Shown here in pieces: positions 26,598 to 35,421 of a stretch of DNA of 64,000 bases. Location: positions 62,001-126,000 of the forward strand of contig NZ_JAABOK010000004.1 of the NCBI RefSeq assembly GCF_009928525.1. Direction: 5' to 3'. Position numbers and translations under genes: made by a program. The notes below the pieces were generated by a model that did no database searches, had not been told where the DNA came from, and was given only the letters and a program-made list of their open reading frames with translations. This DNA comes from Chitinophaga solisilvae. Lineage in GTDB: Bacteria; Bacteroidota; Bacteroidia; Chitinophagales; Chitinophagaceae. How positions within the stretch are numbered: position 1 is the stretch's first letter; each line of letters begins with the position of its first letter.

Positions 26598-27889
26598 TGC
26601 GCAAAATCCGTCATGTAATCACCGGTAATACGCTCCATCGGAGGATTGAAATAACCAAACTTCACATCAGGGAACTCTTCATGAATCAGCTCCTGCAGCT
26701 GTTTGATACCCATGCACTCACCCGTATCCGTAATGCCCAGTTTACCCAGGTACCAGTCAGGATCGATATTGAAATTACGCCACTGTATCATATTCAGGCC
26801 GGTTTCACGGATCAGTTTGCGCAGCGCTTCGTACTCATCCACGCTGTCTGTCATACCCGGAAACACAAAGTAGTTGATGGAAGTCCAGCCATTGAATTCA
26901 CGCACTACTTTCAGGCTTTCCACGATATCTTCAAATGAGTAGTTATTAGGACGGTAATACGGCGTATAGAACTTTTCCTGTGCGGAGTTGAGGCTTACGC
27001 GGATACTGTTCAGTCCTGCTTCGCACAGGGCGCGTACGGCATCAGGCTTACTGCCGTTGGTATTGATGTTGATGCTGCCTTTGGGCGTATGTTTACGTAT
27101 TTCAATAATGGATTCGCGGATGGTTTCCCACATCAGCAGTGGTTCTCCCTCGCATCCCTGTCCGAAGCTGACAATCGGGTAGGGGGCTGTTTCCAGGTGA
27201 GGAACCGTATATTCCACAATCTCTGCTGCAGTAGGTTTAAAACGCAGGCGGTCCTGTGTGGAAACGATGGTTTCTTCTTCCGGCTGGAAAGAGATGCATC
27301 CTACGCAGTTGGCGTTACAGGCCGGAGAGGAAGGGATCGGGCATTCCCATCTTCCCATAAAATAGTTACGGGCAGCGGGGCATTCGTATGTCAGCGCGCA
27401 GTTTTCTGCCAGGTGTTGTACCAGCCTGTTATGAGGATATGCGTCCATGAGGGTTTTTACGCCCTGCTTTACTTTTTTGGCATCGAAGCCGCCGCATTCC
27501 TGGCGTATATCTGCCTCGATACGGGTGGCAGGCACATAGAACTTGCCATCCAGCCATCCTACGGCCGTGTAGCAGAACAGCGGCAGCGTGGGGGCGTCAG
27601 GCATAGTTTCATAGGCGGCCAGGTAAAAACCGGTATGTGCAGGCGGAATAAAAGCGGCTACAGCCCATCCCTTTTCACACAGCTGCATGTCGCCGGTGGT
27701 GGCATTGATACCAATACCGCGGCGCCCGGGCAATTCATACAAATTACCTCCCTCCGGTAATTCAATCCAGTCTTCCGGATCAACAGGCCACGCATCCCAG
27801 CCACTACGGCCGGTTACATGCATGGTAGTATCTTCAAAGATATTTCCTTTACCGTCGGAATATAATATGTAAGGTGTTTGTTTTAACAT
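26594..27889 (-). CDS. Radical SAM protein with long Cys-containing N-terminal extension
   Basis: A 431-residue protein of unknown substrate. The SAM-binding cluster motif is C191-NAN-C195-VG-C198, so the radical SAM core begins only at about residue 185; GEPLL (about residue 255), NINTNGSKPDAVRALCEAGLNSIRVSLNS and the rest of the barrel follow. The ~185-residue extension before it is not one I can name; just ahead of the motif it has further cysteines C164, C170 and C183, and C132 is earlier. These may bind an auxiliary cluster or zinc. No obvious partner protein or peptide precursor lies beside it. It converges on the AraC gene. Confidence 0.82.
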   Translation of the reverse strand: MLKQTPYILYSDGKGNIFEDTTMHVTGRSGWDAWPVDPEDWIELPEGGNLYELPGRRGIGINATTGDMQLCEKGWAVAAFIPPAHTGFYLAAYETMPDAPTLPLFCYTAVGWLDGKFYVPATRIEADIRQECGGFDAKKVKQGVKTLMDAYPHNRLVQHLAENCALTYECPAARNYFMGRWECPIPSSPACNANCVGCISFQPEEETIVSTQDRLRFKPTAAEIVEYTVPHLETAPYPIVSFGQGCEGEPLLMWETIRESIIEIRKHTPKGSININTNGSKPDAVRALCEAGLNSIRVSLNSAQEKFYTPYYRPNNYSFEDIVESLKVVREFNGWTSINYFVFPGMTDSVDEYEALRKLIRETGLNMIQWRNFNIDPDWYLGKLGITDTGECMGIKQLQELIHEEFPDVKFGYFNPPMERITGDYMTDFAH

Positions 27890-27904
27890 GAAAGTTATTT
27901 TATC

Positions 27905-28018
27905 ATTTGATTATTTGAGATTTGGTTATTTAAAATGCAGCGGAGATAGGCGATATCAGCAAATGTCAATCTCCGCTGCATTTTAAATAACCAAATCCCA
28001 AATAACCAAATCTCAAAT
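27905..28018. repeat. Intergenic inverted repeat 4 (GCAGCGGAGAT core subfamily)
   Basis: Left arm 27905-27947 and right arm 27969-28018 form a stem of about 40 bp with one or two mismatches, loop 27948-27968 (AGGCGATATCAGCAAATGTCA). Core and loop match copies at 18421 and 38191. The right arm carries one extra TTTGGGA/TTTGGTTA unit relative to the left. It separates the minus-strand membrane-protein gene from the radical SAM gene. Confidence 0.88.
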
Positions 28019-28021
28019 TAT

Positions 28022-28612
28022 TTATGGTTTGACTCTGCTCTGAAAGAATGCATTCAATGCTTCCCGTTCTTCTTTTCCTGGTTCTGTCAATACTTCGAGC
28101 TGAAGGATCTTATTATTTTTAAAATCAATGGTAAGCAGATCGTTACGCAAAATTACGTTATTCAGTTCGTTCCAGCCAATGAGCTTTTTAGAGAAGGTGG
28201 AGGGCACCGTGATGCCGGTGGTATCCATCTTCAGGAAAACGGGCTGGAAAATTCTGTATTCTGCCCAGCCGATGTAGGCCAGTCCCAGTCCTACCAGGAA
28301 CAGGAGCAAACCCGTTACCGGTTGCAGGTGTGACAGGAAATACAGGCTGCCGCTGAGGCAGATGAAGGCTTCCAGCAGCCTGACAATGCTGTTTACTTCG
28401 CTGAACTTTTTCAGTTTGCGCATCATAAACGGGAATGCGAGGCAGGCAAAACCGGTAAGCAGGAAAAAGCCTGTCAGCACCCAGTTGGGTTGCGGGTTTT
28501 TGTAAATGCCGATGGCATTGAACAGGAACAGGATACCGGTAAGGCCGTGCATGATGGGCAACAGGCGCAATCTGCTGGCGGTACCGGGATGTAATATGCG
28601 TAAACTATGCAT
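28022..28612 (-). CDS. Hypothetical integral membrane protein
   Basis: I do not recognise this family. From the preferred ATG at 28612 it has 196 residues: about four hydrophobic segments in the first 125 residues (LLPIMHGLTGILFLFNAIGIY, VLTGFFLLTGFACLAFPF, LEAFICLSGSLYFLSHL, GLLLFLVGLGLAYIGWAEY), then a soluble C-terminal ~65 residues with beta-rich pattern (GITVPSTFSKKLIGWNELNNV), reminiscent of a small PH-like domain. An upstream ATG at 28636 would overlap the preceding gene by 20 bases. It follows the agmatinase-family gene with a 4-base gap, so the two are likely co-transcribed. Confidence 0.65.
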   Translation of the reverse strand: MHSLRILHPGTASRLRLLPIMHGLTGILFLFNAIGIYKNPQPNWVLTGFFLLTGFACLAFPFMMRKLKKFSEVNSIVRLLEAFICLSGSLYFLSHLQPVTGLLLFLVGLGLAYIGWAEYRIFQPVFLKMDTTGITVPSTFSKKLIGWNELNNVILRNDLLTIDFKNNKILQLEVLTEPGKEEREALNAFFQSRVKP

Positions 28613-28616
28613 GTAA

Positions 28617-29660
28617 TCAGGAATTAGCGCTGACAAGCAGGTTACAGAGCTTGAACAGTACGCGCGCGCCTACGTTGGCATCCCAGTCGTCGTGGGAAGC
28701 GCTGACTTCATTCAGGTCGAAGCCTATCAGCTGGCGGCCGCTGGCCAATACTCTTTTGAAGAGGAAGTAAATCTGTTCTGCTTCAAAACCGCCGGCTACA
28801 GGCGTACCTGTATGCGGGCACAGTTTAGGATCCAGGCCATCGATATCGAAGCTGATATATACCTGTTGCGGTAAGGTAGCCACAATGCTGTCGCATATTT
28901 CTTTCCAGGTTTCCCCTTCAAATTGTCTTTCCTTGATTTTCTGGTCAAAGAAGGTGACCACACGACCTTCGCTGTTGTTGATGTAATCTACTTCTTCTTC
29001 ACAGTAGTCGCGGATACCTACCTGAACCAGTTTTTTCAGTTGTGGTACTTCTGCCAGTGCATTGTACATGATGGAGGCGTGGGAGTAGTGGAATCCTTCA
29101 TAGCCGTCGCGCAGGTCGCAGTGTGCGTCGATCTGCAGGATACCGAAGTCGCCCTTATGCTCGCCGATAGCCTTGAAGAAACCCAGCGGGGTGCTGTGGT
29201 CTCCGCCTACCAGGCCTACCAGCTTACCTTTTTCGAGCAATGCCCTGGTTTGATTGTATACCCATTCATTCATGGCCCTGGTACCGTTGTTAACGTCTAC
29301 CAGCGTTTTCTTGAGAAACTCATTTTCTGAAATGTCTCCGCCTTCAGTCAGGAATTTGAGGTATAATTCTGCTTCCTTGCGCAGGTAGTCGCTGCGCAGC
29401 AACAGGTGCTTATCCGGTTCGCGCATAAAGAAACCCTGTTTCCAGCCGTCTTTTACGTCTGCGTCGAAGAGGTCTACCTGGAAGGACGCCCTGAATATCC
29501 GTTCTGGTCCGCGGGCAGTACCATTACTATAGGAAACGGTCACTTCCCAGGGAACAGGCAATAATACCAGCCTGGCTTCTTCTTCAGAAAAAGGCAAACC
29601 AAATACATTGTTGGATAACAGCCCCACTGAGTTAGGGTCAAATTGAGATAAATCAGCCAT
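28617..29660 (-). CDS. Agmatinase/arginase-family ureohydrolase
   Basis: A 347-residue binuclear manganese hydrolase that would cleave a guanidino substrate (agmatine, arginine or formimidoylglutamate). Metal motifs are complete: GGDHS, QIDAHCDLRD and SFDIDGLDP. A GTPVAGGFEAEQIYFL loop follows. The ~100-residue N-terminal extension before the first motif is longer than in classical agmatinase and typical of the Bacteroidota branch. Substrate cannot be assigned from sequence alone. A TATCTTTG element lies 30 bases upstream. Confidence 0.88.
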   Translation of the reverse strand: MADLSQFDPNSVGLLSNNVFGLPFSEEEARLVLLPVPWEVTVSYSNGTARGPERIFRASFQVDLFDADVKDGWKQGFFMREPDKHLLLRSDYLRKEAELYLKFLTEGGDISENEFLKKTLVDVNNGTRAMNEWVYNQTRALLEKGKLVGLVGGDHSTPLGFFKAIGEHKGDFGILQIDAHCDLRDGYEGFHYSHASIMYNALAEVPQLKKLVQVGIRDYCEEEVDYINNSEGRVVTFFDQKIKERQFEGETWKEICDSIVATLPQQVYISFDIDGLDPKLCPHTGTPVAGGFEAEQIYFLFKRVLASGRQLIGFDLNEVSASHDDWDANVGARVLFKLCNLLVSANS

Positions 29661-29689
29661 GATAAAATCTTACTTTTCTAAATTCGGCG

Positions 29690-29697
29690 CAAAGATA
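29690..29697 (-). promoter_or_regulatory. Candidate -7 promoter element for the agmatinase-family gene
   Basis: On the minus strand this reads TATCTTTG, an exact TAnnTTTG match about 30 bases upstream of the start codon. No TTG at -33 spacing was found. Confidence 0.45.
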
Positions 29698-29755
29698 GGA
29701 TTATGTTTACTTCCGGCCCTCCTTCTTCTAAAAAGAATTGCCTTTTATATAAAAA

Positions 29756-29788
29756 TTGTCCGTCGATGGTCATTTTGTGTTAATTTTG
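29756..29788 (+). promoter_or_regulatory. Candidate promoter for ccmE-ccmF (TTG-N22-TAATTTTG)
   Basis: TTG at 29756-29758 and TAATTTTG at 29781-29788 are separated by 22 bases, within the 17-23 range reported for Bacteroidota housekeeping promoters. It would give a leader of about 100 bases before ccmE. Confidence 0.55.
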
Positions 29789-29896
29789 CGGATTAATCGG
29801 AAAGAGATAAATGCAGGTAAACGGAACGGAATGCTGAATGGTTGCTGGTAGAGGATTTGGAGCCTGTGTCATAACAATAGGGAAGATAATTTTCAT

Positions 29897-30295
29897 ATGA
29901 AAAAAACAAATATAATTCTGCTGGTGGTTATTGCTGTCGCGATCGGTGTTATCGTGACAATGGTAGGCGATTTCAGTACCTATGAAACGTTCGCCACAGC
30001 CCGTGAGAAAGAAGGTAAGGAGTTCCATGTGATTGGTAAGCTGGACACCCTGCAGGCCATGCATTACGATCCTGTAAAGGATGCCAATTTATTCAGCTTC
30101 TACGTACTCGATAAAACAGGTGAAACCCGCAAAGTCGTTTTCTACGGCGCCAAACCTACAGACTTTGAAAAAGCGGAATCCGTTGTACTCACCGGTAAAA
30201 TGGAAGGAAATGAGTTCCATTGCAGCAAAATCCTCATGAAATGCCCGTCTAAGTACAAAGACGACCAGGTGGTTGTCAGCAATAAACAAATGTAA
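29897..30295 (+). CDS. ccmE: Cytochrome c maturation protein CcmE, Cys-type variant
   Basis: A 132-residue periplasmic heme chaperone with one N-terminal membrane helix (about residues 4-23) and a beta-barrel domain (GKEFHVIGKLDTLQAMHYDP...). In classical CcmE the covalent heme ligand is the His of HxxxY; here the corresponding segment is C116-PSK-Y120, i.e. CxxxY, the variant known from archaea and some deltaproteobacteria. It is followed by ccmF. CcmA, B, C, G and H are not in the window. Confidence 0.86.
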   Translation: MKKTNIILLVVIAVAIGVIVTMVGDFSTYETFATAREKEGKEFHVIGKLDTLQAMHYDPVKDANLFSFYVLDKTGETRKVVFYGAKPTDFEKAESVVLTGKMEGNEFHCSKILMKCPSKYKDDQVVVSNKQM

Positions 30296-30423
30296 AATAT
30301 TTCTGATTTTCGATTTTCTGATGTCGGAGTATAAATGCTGCAGGTAAAATATTCTTGCTTTTCCGCTGCATTAAATCTGTTCATACGAAAACCGGAAATT
30401 GCTTAATCTATATATCGTTTCTC

Positions 30424-32907
30424 ATGAAGTTTGAAGGAGAACACTTGTTGCCGGGCCAGCTGGGCCACTTCTTTGCCATTCTGGCCTTTGTAGCATCTAT
30501 CGTTGCAACTGTAGCATATTATAACGCTGTTAAAGTAAAGGAAGCCGCTTTACAGGATTCATGGAAACGACTGGCCAGATGGGCCTTTGTGATTCAATCC
30601 GCCGCAGTCATCGCTGTTTTCAGCTGCCTTTGCTACATACTCAATAACCATTACTTTGAATACAAATACGCGTGGAGAAATACTTCCCGCGACCTTCCGG
30701 TACAATACCTGTTATCCAGTCTCTGGTCCGACCAGGAAGGCAGCTTCCTGCTCTGGAGTATCTGGAACAGTGTTCTCGGTATCATCCTGATACGTACTTC
30801 CAAAAAACTGGAAGCGCCTGTCATGACCGTATTCTCCCTGGCTCAGGTAATTATGGCCAGCATGCTGCTGGGCATTTTCATACTCGGATACAAGGTAGGC
30901 AGCAATCCGTTCATGTTGCTCAGAGAAGCGGCTGAAAATCAGGCTGCACCTATCTTCCGCCAACCAGACTACCTGCAGCATATTCACGACGGAAACGGAC
31001 TGAATGTTACCCTGCAGAACTACTGGATGGTGATCCACCCGCCGATACTGTTCCTGGGCTTTGCCTCCATGATTATACCATTTGCCTTTGCCTTCGCCGC
31101 TTTATGGACCCGCGATTATACCTCCTGGGTAAAACCAGTGCTGCCTTGGGCGCTCTTTGCTGTGATGCTGCTGGGTATCGGTATTATGATGGGCGCTGCC
31201 TGGGCATACGAATCCCTGAACTTCGGTGGCTACTGGGGCTGGGATCCGGTAGAAAATGCGTCCCTGGTGCCGTGGCTTACCATGGTTGCCGGTCTGCATA
31301 CCCTGCTGGCCTATAAGCACTCCGGCCATGCGCTGAAGTCTACCGTATTCTTCTTCTTTATATCGTATATCCTGATCCTGTACTCTTCCTTCCTGACAAA
31401 GAGCGGTATCCTGGGCGACACGTCCGTACACTCCTTTACAGATATGGGAATGAGCGGACAGCTGTTAATATCCATGCTGGTATTCACCGTACCATCTATC
31501 ACCCTGCTGATCTTACGCAGAAAGGAAATACCTTCCATCAACAAAGAAGAAAGTACCTACTCCCGCGAATTCTGGTTGTTTGTCGGTTCTCTGATTCTGC
31601 TGATTGCCGGTATCCAGATCACTTTCACCACGTCCATTCCGGTATGGAATAAACTGCTGGGACTGAGCGGACTGAAATCCCTGTTCAAGCTGGACGACCT
31701 GGCGCCGCCTTCTGACGTCATCTTCCACTTCAACAAGATACAGATATGGATTGCCATCGTGCTGGGTGTTTTAACCGCCGTAGTGCAGTTCCTGAAATAC
31801 AAGGACACGCCGAAAGGCATGCTCACCCGGAAGATATGGTTGCCAACCGCATTGGCGCTCCTGTTCACCGGACTCATTGCCTGGAAAGGCACCATCACCT
31901 ACCTCAATTATGGTGCAGGCTTCCTCACCGCCATCTACCTGATGTTGTTTGCCAGCATTTACGCGATCGTGGGTAATGTTACCTATATCTTCACCGGTTT
32001 GAAAGGAAAGATGAAGAATGCCGGCGCTTCTGTGGCACACATCGGATTTGGCATGGTGCTGTTAGGCGTACTGATTTCTTCTTCCAAAATGGAAGTTATT
32101 TCCATCGATAAAATGAAGATGCTGAATGATGGCTTCTTCAGAAAAGAAAGCAAGCAGAATCCCCGCGAAAATATCATGCTGCCGAAAGATGTGCAGGTGC
32201 AGATGGGAGATTACCATGTTACTTATGTAGGCGACTCCATCGCTCCCGGCGATCCTAAAACCTACTATGTGATGCGGTATGAGCAGAAAGACAAGGCTAC
32301 CGGCGCCGTAAAGGAAAGATTTACCCTCTACCCGGATGCTTTTGTGAATAAGAAGGAAAACTCCCTGTCTTCCAACCCTTCCTCCCGGCACTACCTCACC
32401 AGGGATATCTTTACTTACGTTTCTGCCGCGCCCAACAAGGCAGAAGAAGCGAAAGCAGATACCACCCAGTATGTGTCGCACGAAATCAAACAGGGCGATT
32501 CCGTATTCTTCTCCAAAGGCTTCATTGTGCTGAAAGGACTGAATGCCAAACCACAAAGCAAAAACTATATGGCACAACCCGGCGACCTCGCCGTTGGTGC
32601 AGAGCTGGAAGTATATACGCAGACAGACGATCACTTTAAGCTGCAGCCGATCTATTTTATCCGCGACAGCAGTTACCAGTACAGCGTAGAAGATACCCTC
32701 GCTCCGCTGAACCTGAACGTACGCTTCTCTAAGATCATGCCGGCAGAAAATAAAATTGAGCTGAAAGTAAAAGAGGCCGCCGGCTTCAGCGATTACGTAG
32801 TCATGAAAGCCCTGGTATTCCCCTATATCAATGTCCTGTGGCTGGGTGTTATTGTAACCGTCATAGGAACAGGGATGAGTATTGTGCAGAGAACAAGAAA
32901 GAAGTAA
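30424..32907 (+). CDS. ccmF: Cytochrome c heme lyase/biogenesis protein CcmF (CcsA family)
   Basis: An 827-residue polytopic membrane protein (about 14 helices) from the ATG at 30424; a TTG 69 bases upstream is in frame but gives an unlikely N terminus. The heme-handling WWD-like motif is FGGYWGWDPVENASLVPWL, preceded by HPPILFLGFASMII, and conserved histidines are present. A ~200-residue periplasmic region near the C terminus (from about KMEVISIDKMKML) is typical of CcmF. It works with CcmE, 128 bases upstream in the same direction, to attach heme to apocytochromes. Confidence 0.92.
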   Translation: MKFEGEHLLPGQLGHFFAILAFVASIVATVAYYNAVKVKEAALQDSWKRLARWAFVIQSAAVIAVFSCLCYILNNHYFEYKYAWRNTSRDLPVQYLLSSLWSDQEGSFLLWSIWNSVLGIILIRTSKKLEAPVMTVFSLAQVIMASMLLGIFILGYKVGSNPFMLLREAAENQAAPIFRQPDYLQHIHDGNGLNVTLQNYWMVIHPPILFLGFASMIIPFAFAFAALWTRDYTSWVKPVLPWALFAVMLLGIGIMMGAAWAYESLNFGGYWGWDPVENASLVPWLTMVAGLHTLLAYKHSGHALKSTVFFFFISYILILYSSFLTKSGILGDTSVHSFTDMGMSGQLLISMLVFTVPSITLLILRRKEIPSINKEESTYSREFWLFVGSLILLIAGIQITFTTSIPVWNKLLGLSGLKSLFKLDDLAPPSDVIFHFNKIQIWIAIVLGVLTAVVQFLKYKDTPKGMLTRKIWLPTALALLFTGLIAWKGTITYLNYGAGFLTAIYLMLFASIYAIVGNVTYIFTGLKGKMKNAGASVAHIGFGMVLLGVLISSSKMEVISIDKMKMLNDGFFRKESKQNPRENIMLPKDVQVQMGDYHVTYVGDSIAPGDPKTYYVMRYEQKDKATGAVKERFTLYPDAFVNKKENSLSSNPSSRHYLTRDIFTYVSAAPNKAEEAKADTTQYVSHEIKQGDSVFFSKGFIVLKGLNAKPQSKNYMAQPGDLAVGAELEVYTQTDDHFKLQPIYFIRDSSYQYSVEDTLAPLNLNVRFSKIMPAENKIELKVKEAAGFSDYVVMKALVFPYINVLWLGVIVTVIGTGMSIVQRTRKK

Positions 32908-33085
32908 TTACGAGTTACGAATGCTGAATGGCGGGTTATTTTTTTATTTAGTTATTTGAGATTTTGTGCCTGATCGTGATGCCCTTTGGGCTTACAAGTT
33001 CCAGAGAAAATCACGATCAGGCACAAAATCTCAAATAACTAAATAAAAAAATAACCCGCCATTCAGCATTTACAATTCGTAATTA
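32905..33085. repeat. Intergenic inverted repeat 5 (nested: ACGAATT arm outside, TTTGAGA arm inside)
   Basis: The inner stem is perfect over 60 bp: 32921-32980 against 33010-33069, with TTATTTAGTTATTTGAGATT inside and core TGTGCCTGATCGTGAT. An imperfect outer stem (32905-32920 with 33070-33085) uses TAATTACGAGTTACGA, the other arm type. The loop contains a further small GCCC/GGGC hairpin. It begins in the ccmF stop codon and ends 36 bases before the alpha/beta hydrolase gene. Confidence 0.95.
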
Positions 33086-33121
33086 ATATCTGCGTAATTT
33101 GCACCCTATAAACCACCACCT

Positions 33122-34126
33122 ATGATCCGGAAATGGTTTCGTATATGCCTCATTGTTATTGCGGTGCTTGTACTCATTTTCCTTTTAGGGCCTAAGCCCC
33201 AGGCGCCTGTTTATGCTGGTAATATGCCGGTGGTACCTCCGGCGGGTCCTGCGCTGGTGGAGTATGTGCAGCACAGGGAATCGCTGCACCGGCTGAAGCG
33301 GGATAACGAAGCCAGGATTATCTGGAATGATACTGCGTATCGCAAAACACCGTATGCCGTAGTGTATCTGCATGGTTTTTCCGCCAGCCAGGAGGAGGGG
33401 GACCCTACCCATCTGAACTTTGCCCGTAAATTTGGTTGTAATCTGTACCTGTCGCGCCTCGACGGGCATGGGGTTGATACGTCAGATCCGCTGGCGGATA
33501 TGACGGCGGAAGGCTTGTGGAATGATGCCAGGGAAGCACTGGCCATAGGAAAATCGTTGGGAGATAAGGTGATACTGATGGGCACTTCTACCGGCGGTAC
33601 GCTGGCGCTCAAGCTGGCGGCTGATTTCCCGGATGATGTTTTTGCTGTAATAAATATGTCACCCAATATTGCTATCAATGATAAACTGGCATTTCTGGCC
33701 AATGATCACTGGGGGTTGCAGCTGGCGAGGTTTGTCAACAAGGGTGATTTCAGAAGAGGGAATGACACCAGTGCTGTAATGGCGCAGTACTGGAATAACA
33801 GTTATCGGCTGGAAGCGATTGTACAGCTGCAGGAACTGCTGGAAACAACGATGACGCCGGCTACCTTTAAACGAATACATCAGCCGGTATTAAATTTATA
33901 TTATTATAAAGATGAAGCCCACCAGGACCCAACCGTGAAAGTATCCGCCATCCTGAAAATGGAGAAGGAGCTGGGTACGCCGGACAGCCTGAAACGGGCA
34001 GTAGCCATTCCCGGCGCAGGTGCGCATGTTATGGGAAGTGCGCTGACAGCACATGATCTGCCTGCAGTAGCCAGGGCTATTGATAATTTTGCCATAGATA
34101 AGTTGAAAATGAAGCCCGTACACTGA
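33122..34126 (+). CDS. Alpha/beta-hydrolase, membrane-anchored
   Basis: A 334-residue hydrolase with an N-terminal hydrophobic anchor (about residues 7-23). The oxyanion loop is YLHGFSAS, the nucleophile elbow is GTSTGG with S156, and the triad partners by position are D264 and H302 (GAGAHVMG). The LDGHG loop is typical of lipase/esterase-like members. Substrate unknown. It stands alone between two inverted-repeat regions and DUF4294. Confidence 0.85.
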   Translation: MIRKWFRICLIVIAVLVLIFLLGPKPQAPVYAGNMPVVPPAGPALVEYVQHRESLHRLKRDNEARIIWNDTAYRKTPYAVVYLHGFSASQEEGDPTHLNFARKFGCNLYLSRLDGHGVDTSDPLADMTAEGLWNDAREALAIGKSLGDKVILMGTSTGGTLALKLAADFPDDVFAVINMSPNIAINDKLAFLANDHWGLQLARFVNKGDFRRGNDTSAVMAQYWNNSYRLEAIVQLQELLETTMTPATFKRIHQPVLNLYYYKDEAHQDPTVKVSAILKMEKELGTPDSLKRAVAIPGAGAHVMGSALTAHDLPAVARAIDNFAIDKLKMKPVH

Positions 34127-34218
34127 CCCCCCGGAGGATACTTTTTTAGGTAGATATTTAATCTGAAATGTTTTTTAACTTGTGGTAACATTTTTCCGTA
34201 AGTACCGTTAATCTAAGT

Positions 34219-34839
34219 ATGCGTCGCCATTACCCGTTTATATTAGCCGTTTTCCTGCTGCTGGGCATCTCCGTGTGTTCCCATGAAGCTGTAGCGCAGG
34301 AGGCGCACGGTGCGGATGTAATACCGCTGCATGCGATAGTGGTAGGCAATGATACCATCCCGGTCATTACCCTGGCGATTGTTGACGTGGTGGAGAAAAT
34401 GCCCAGGGCGCTGCGGAAAGAACGTGAACGCTGGAGCAGGCTCCGTAACGCGGTATATGTTACCTATCCTTATGCCAGAACAGCCGCCCGCCTTCTGAAA
34501 GATGTGAACAGCCAGCTGGCAACCATGTCCAAAAGAGAACGTAAGGCCTTCCTCGCCTCCAAAGAAAAGGAAATGAAAGCCCAGTTTGGCGACAAGCTGG
34601 AGAACCTGTCCATATACCAGGGAAAGGTGCTGATGAAACTGATAAACCGCGAAACAGGCCAGAACTGCTACGAAATTATCAAGGAACTCAAAGGCGGGTT
34701 TAATGCCCGCGTATGGCAGACGGTCGCCTTCTTCTTCGGCGGAAACCTGAAAAGCGAATATGACAAGCAGGAAGACAAGGATATAGAAGTGATTGTACAG
34801 GAACTGGAACTGTACCAGCGGTACCGCGCCTTTAATTAA
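34219..34839 (+). CDS. DUF4294-family exported protein
   Basis: A 206-residue protein of unknown function, found widely in Bacteroidota. Signal peptide ends near AVAQE (about residue 27). The body contains the family pattern AIVVGNDTIPVITLAIVDVV, YPYARTAARLLKDVNSQLATM and a long basic helix (RERKAFLASKEKEMKAQFGDKL) followed by LIKLINRETGQNCY-type sequence and KGGFNARVWQTVAFFFGGNLK. It is followed after 37 bases by the plug-like gene. Confidence 0.8.
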   Translation: MRRHYPFILAVFLLLGISVCSHEAVAQEAHGADVIPLHAIVVGNDTIPVITLAIVDVVEKMPRALRKERERWSRLRNAVYVTYPYARTAARLLKDVNSQLATMSKRERKAFLASKEKEMKAQFGDKLENLSIYQGKVLMKLINRETGQNCYEIIKELKGGFNARVWQTVAFFFGGNLKSEYDKQEDKDIEVIVQELELYQRYRAFN

Positions 34840-34876
34840 TTCAGCTATCTTCGTATCCACCAAAGGATGTCACACG

Positions 34877-35374
34877 ATGAAAGCACGGATATTTTCAGCA
34901 GCATTATTATTGTTATCTGCAACCGCTATGGCACAGACGCCGGAGAATGAAGACCCGGTATATGTGGTAGACAGCGTACTTTCTACTGCTGCAATTATGG
35001 AAAATATTCCTCCCGATCAGATCGGTGTTATCACCATCGCGAAAGGGCGCAGGGCTATACTTAAATATGGCAGCCAGGCAGCCAACGGCGTCATCTATCT
35101 CGAAACCAAACCTTTTGCCCGCAAACGTATCACCCAACTGCTCCGCGAAGCCTCGCCGGCATACGACAGCCTGCTCCGCAAATATCCCAACGACAGCAGT
35201 TTTCAGTATATCGTCAACAGTAAACTGGTAATCCCTACCAACGAAACCAGCCTGATGGTACTGGACAAAAAGAGCCTGGTATCCCTGCAGGTAGTTACTG
35301 CCCGTGAGCTGGAAGAGAAATACCTGATCAAAGGCCGCAGCGCCGGTGTTATCATCACCAGCAGAGAGGATTGA
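34877..35374 (+). CDS. Stand-alone TonB-receptor plug-like secreted protein
   Basis: I start it at ATG 34877 (165 residues, signal peptide ending AMAQ); an upstream in-frame start overlaps the preceding gene and lacks a signal. Residues 31-75 (STAAIMENIPPDQIGVITIAK then GSQAANGVIYLETK) closely resemble the end of a TonB-receptor plug domain, in which the sentence DI..I.V.K...YG..A.NGVI.I.TK is conserved, but there is no barrel. A second, weaker repeat (LKKSLVSLQVVTARELEEKYLIKGRSAGVIITSRED) ends the protein. Function unknown. Confidence 0.68.
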   Translation: MKARIFSAALLLLSATAMAQTPENEDPVYVVDSVLSTAAIMENIPPDQIGVITIAKGRRAILKYGSQAANGVIYLETKPFARKRITQLLREASPAYDSLLRKYPNDSSFQYIVNSKLVIPTNETSLMVLDKKSLVSLQVVTARELEEKYLIKGRSAGVIITSRED

Positions 35375-35421
35375 TGAGGTAAGGAATAATTTCCCATCTT
35401 TGCACCTCAATTTATAATCAG

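Noticed and set aside
29780..30064. 94-codon minus-strand frame overlapping ccmE
   Set aside because: Antisense to a conserved chaperone; no recognisable sequence.
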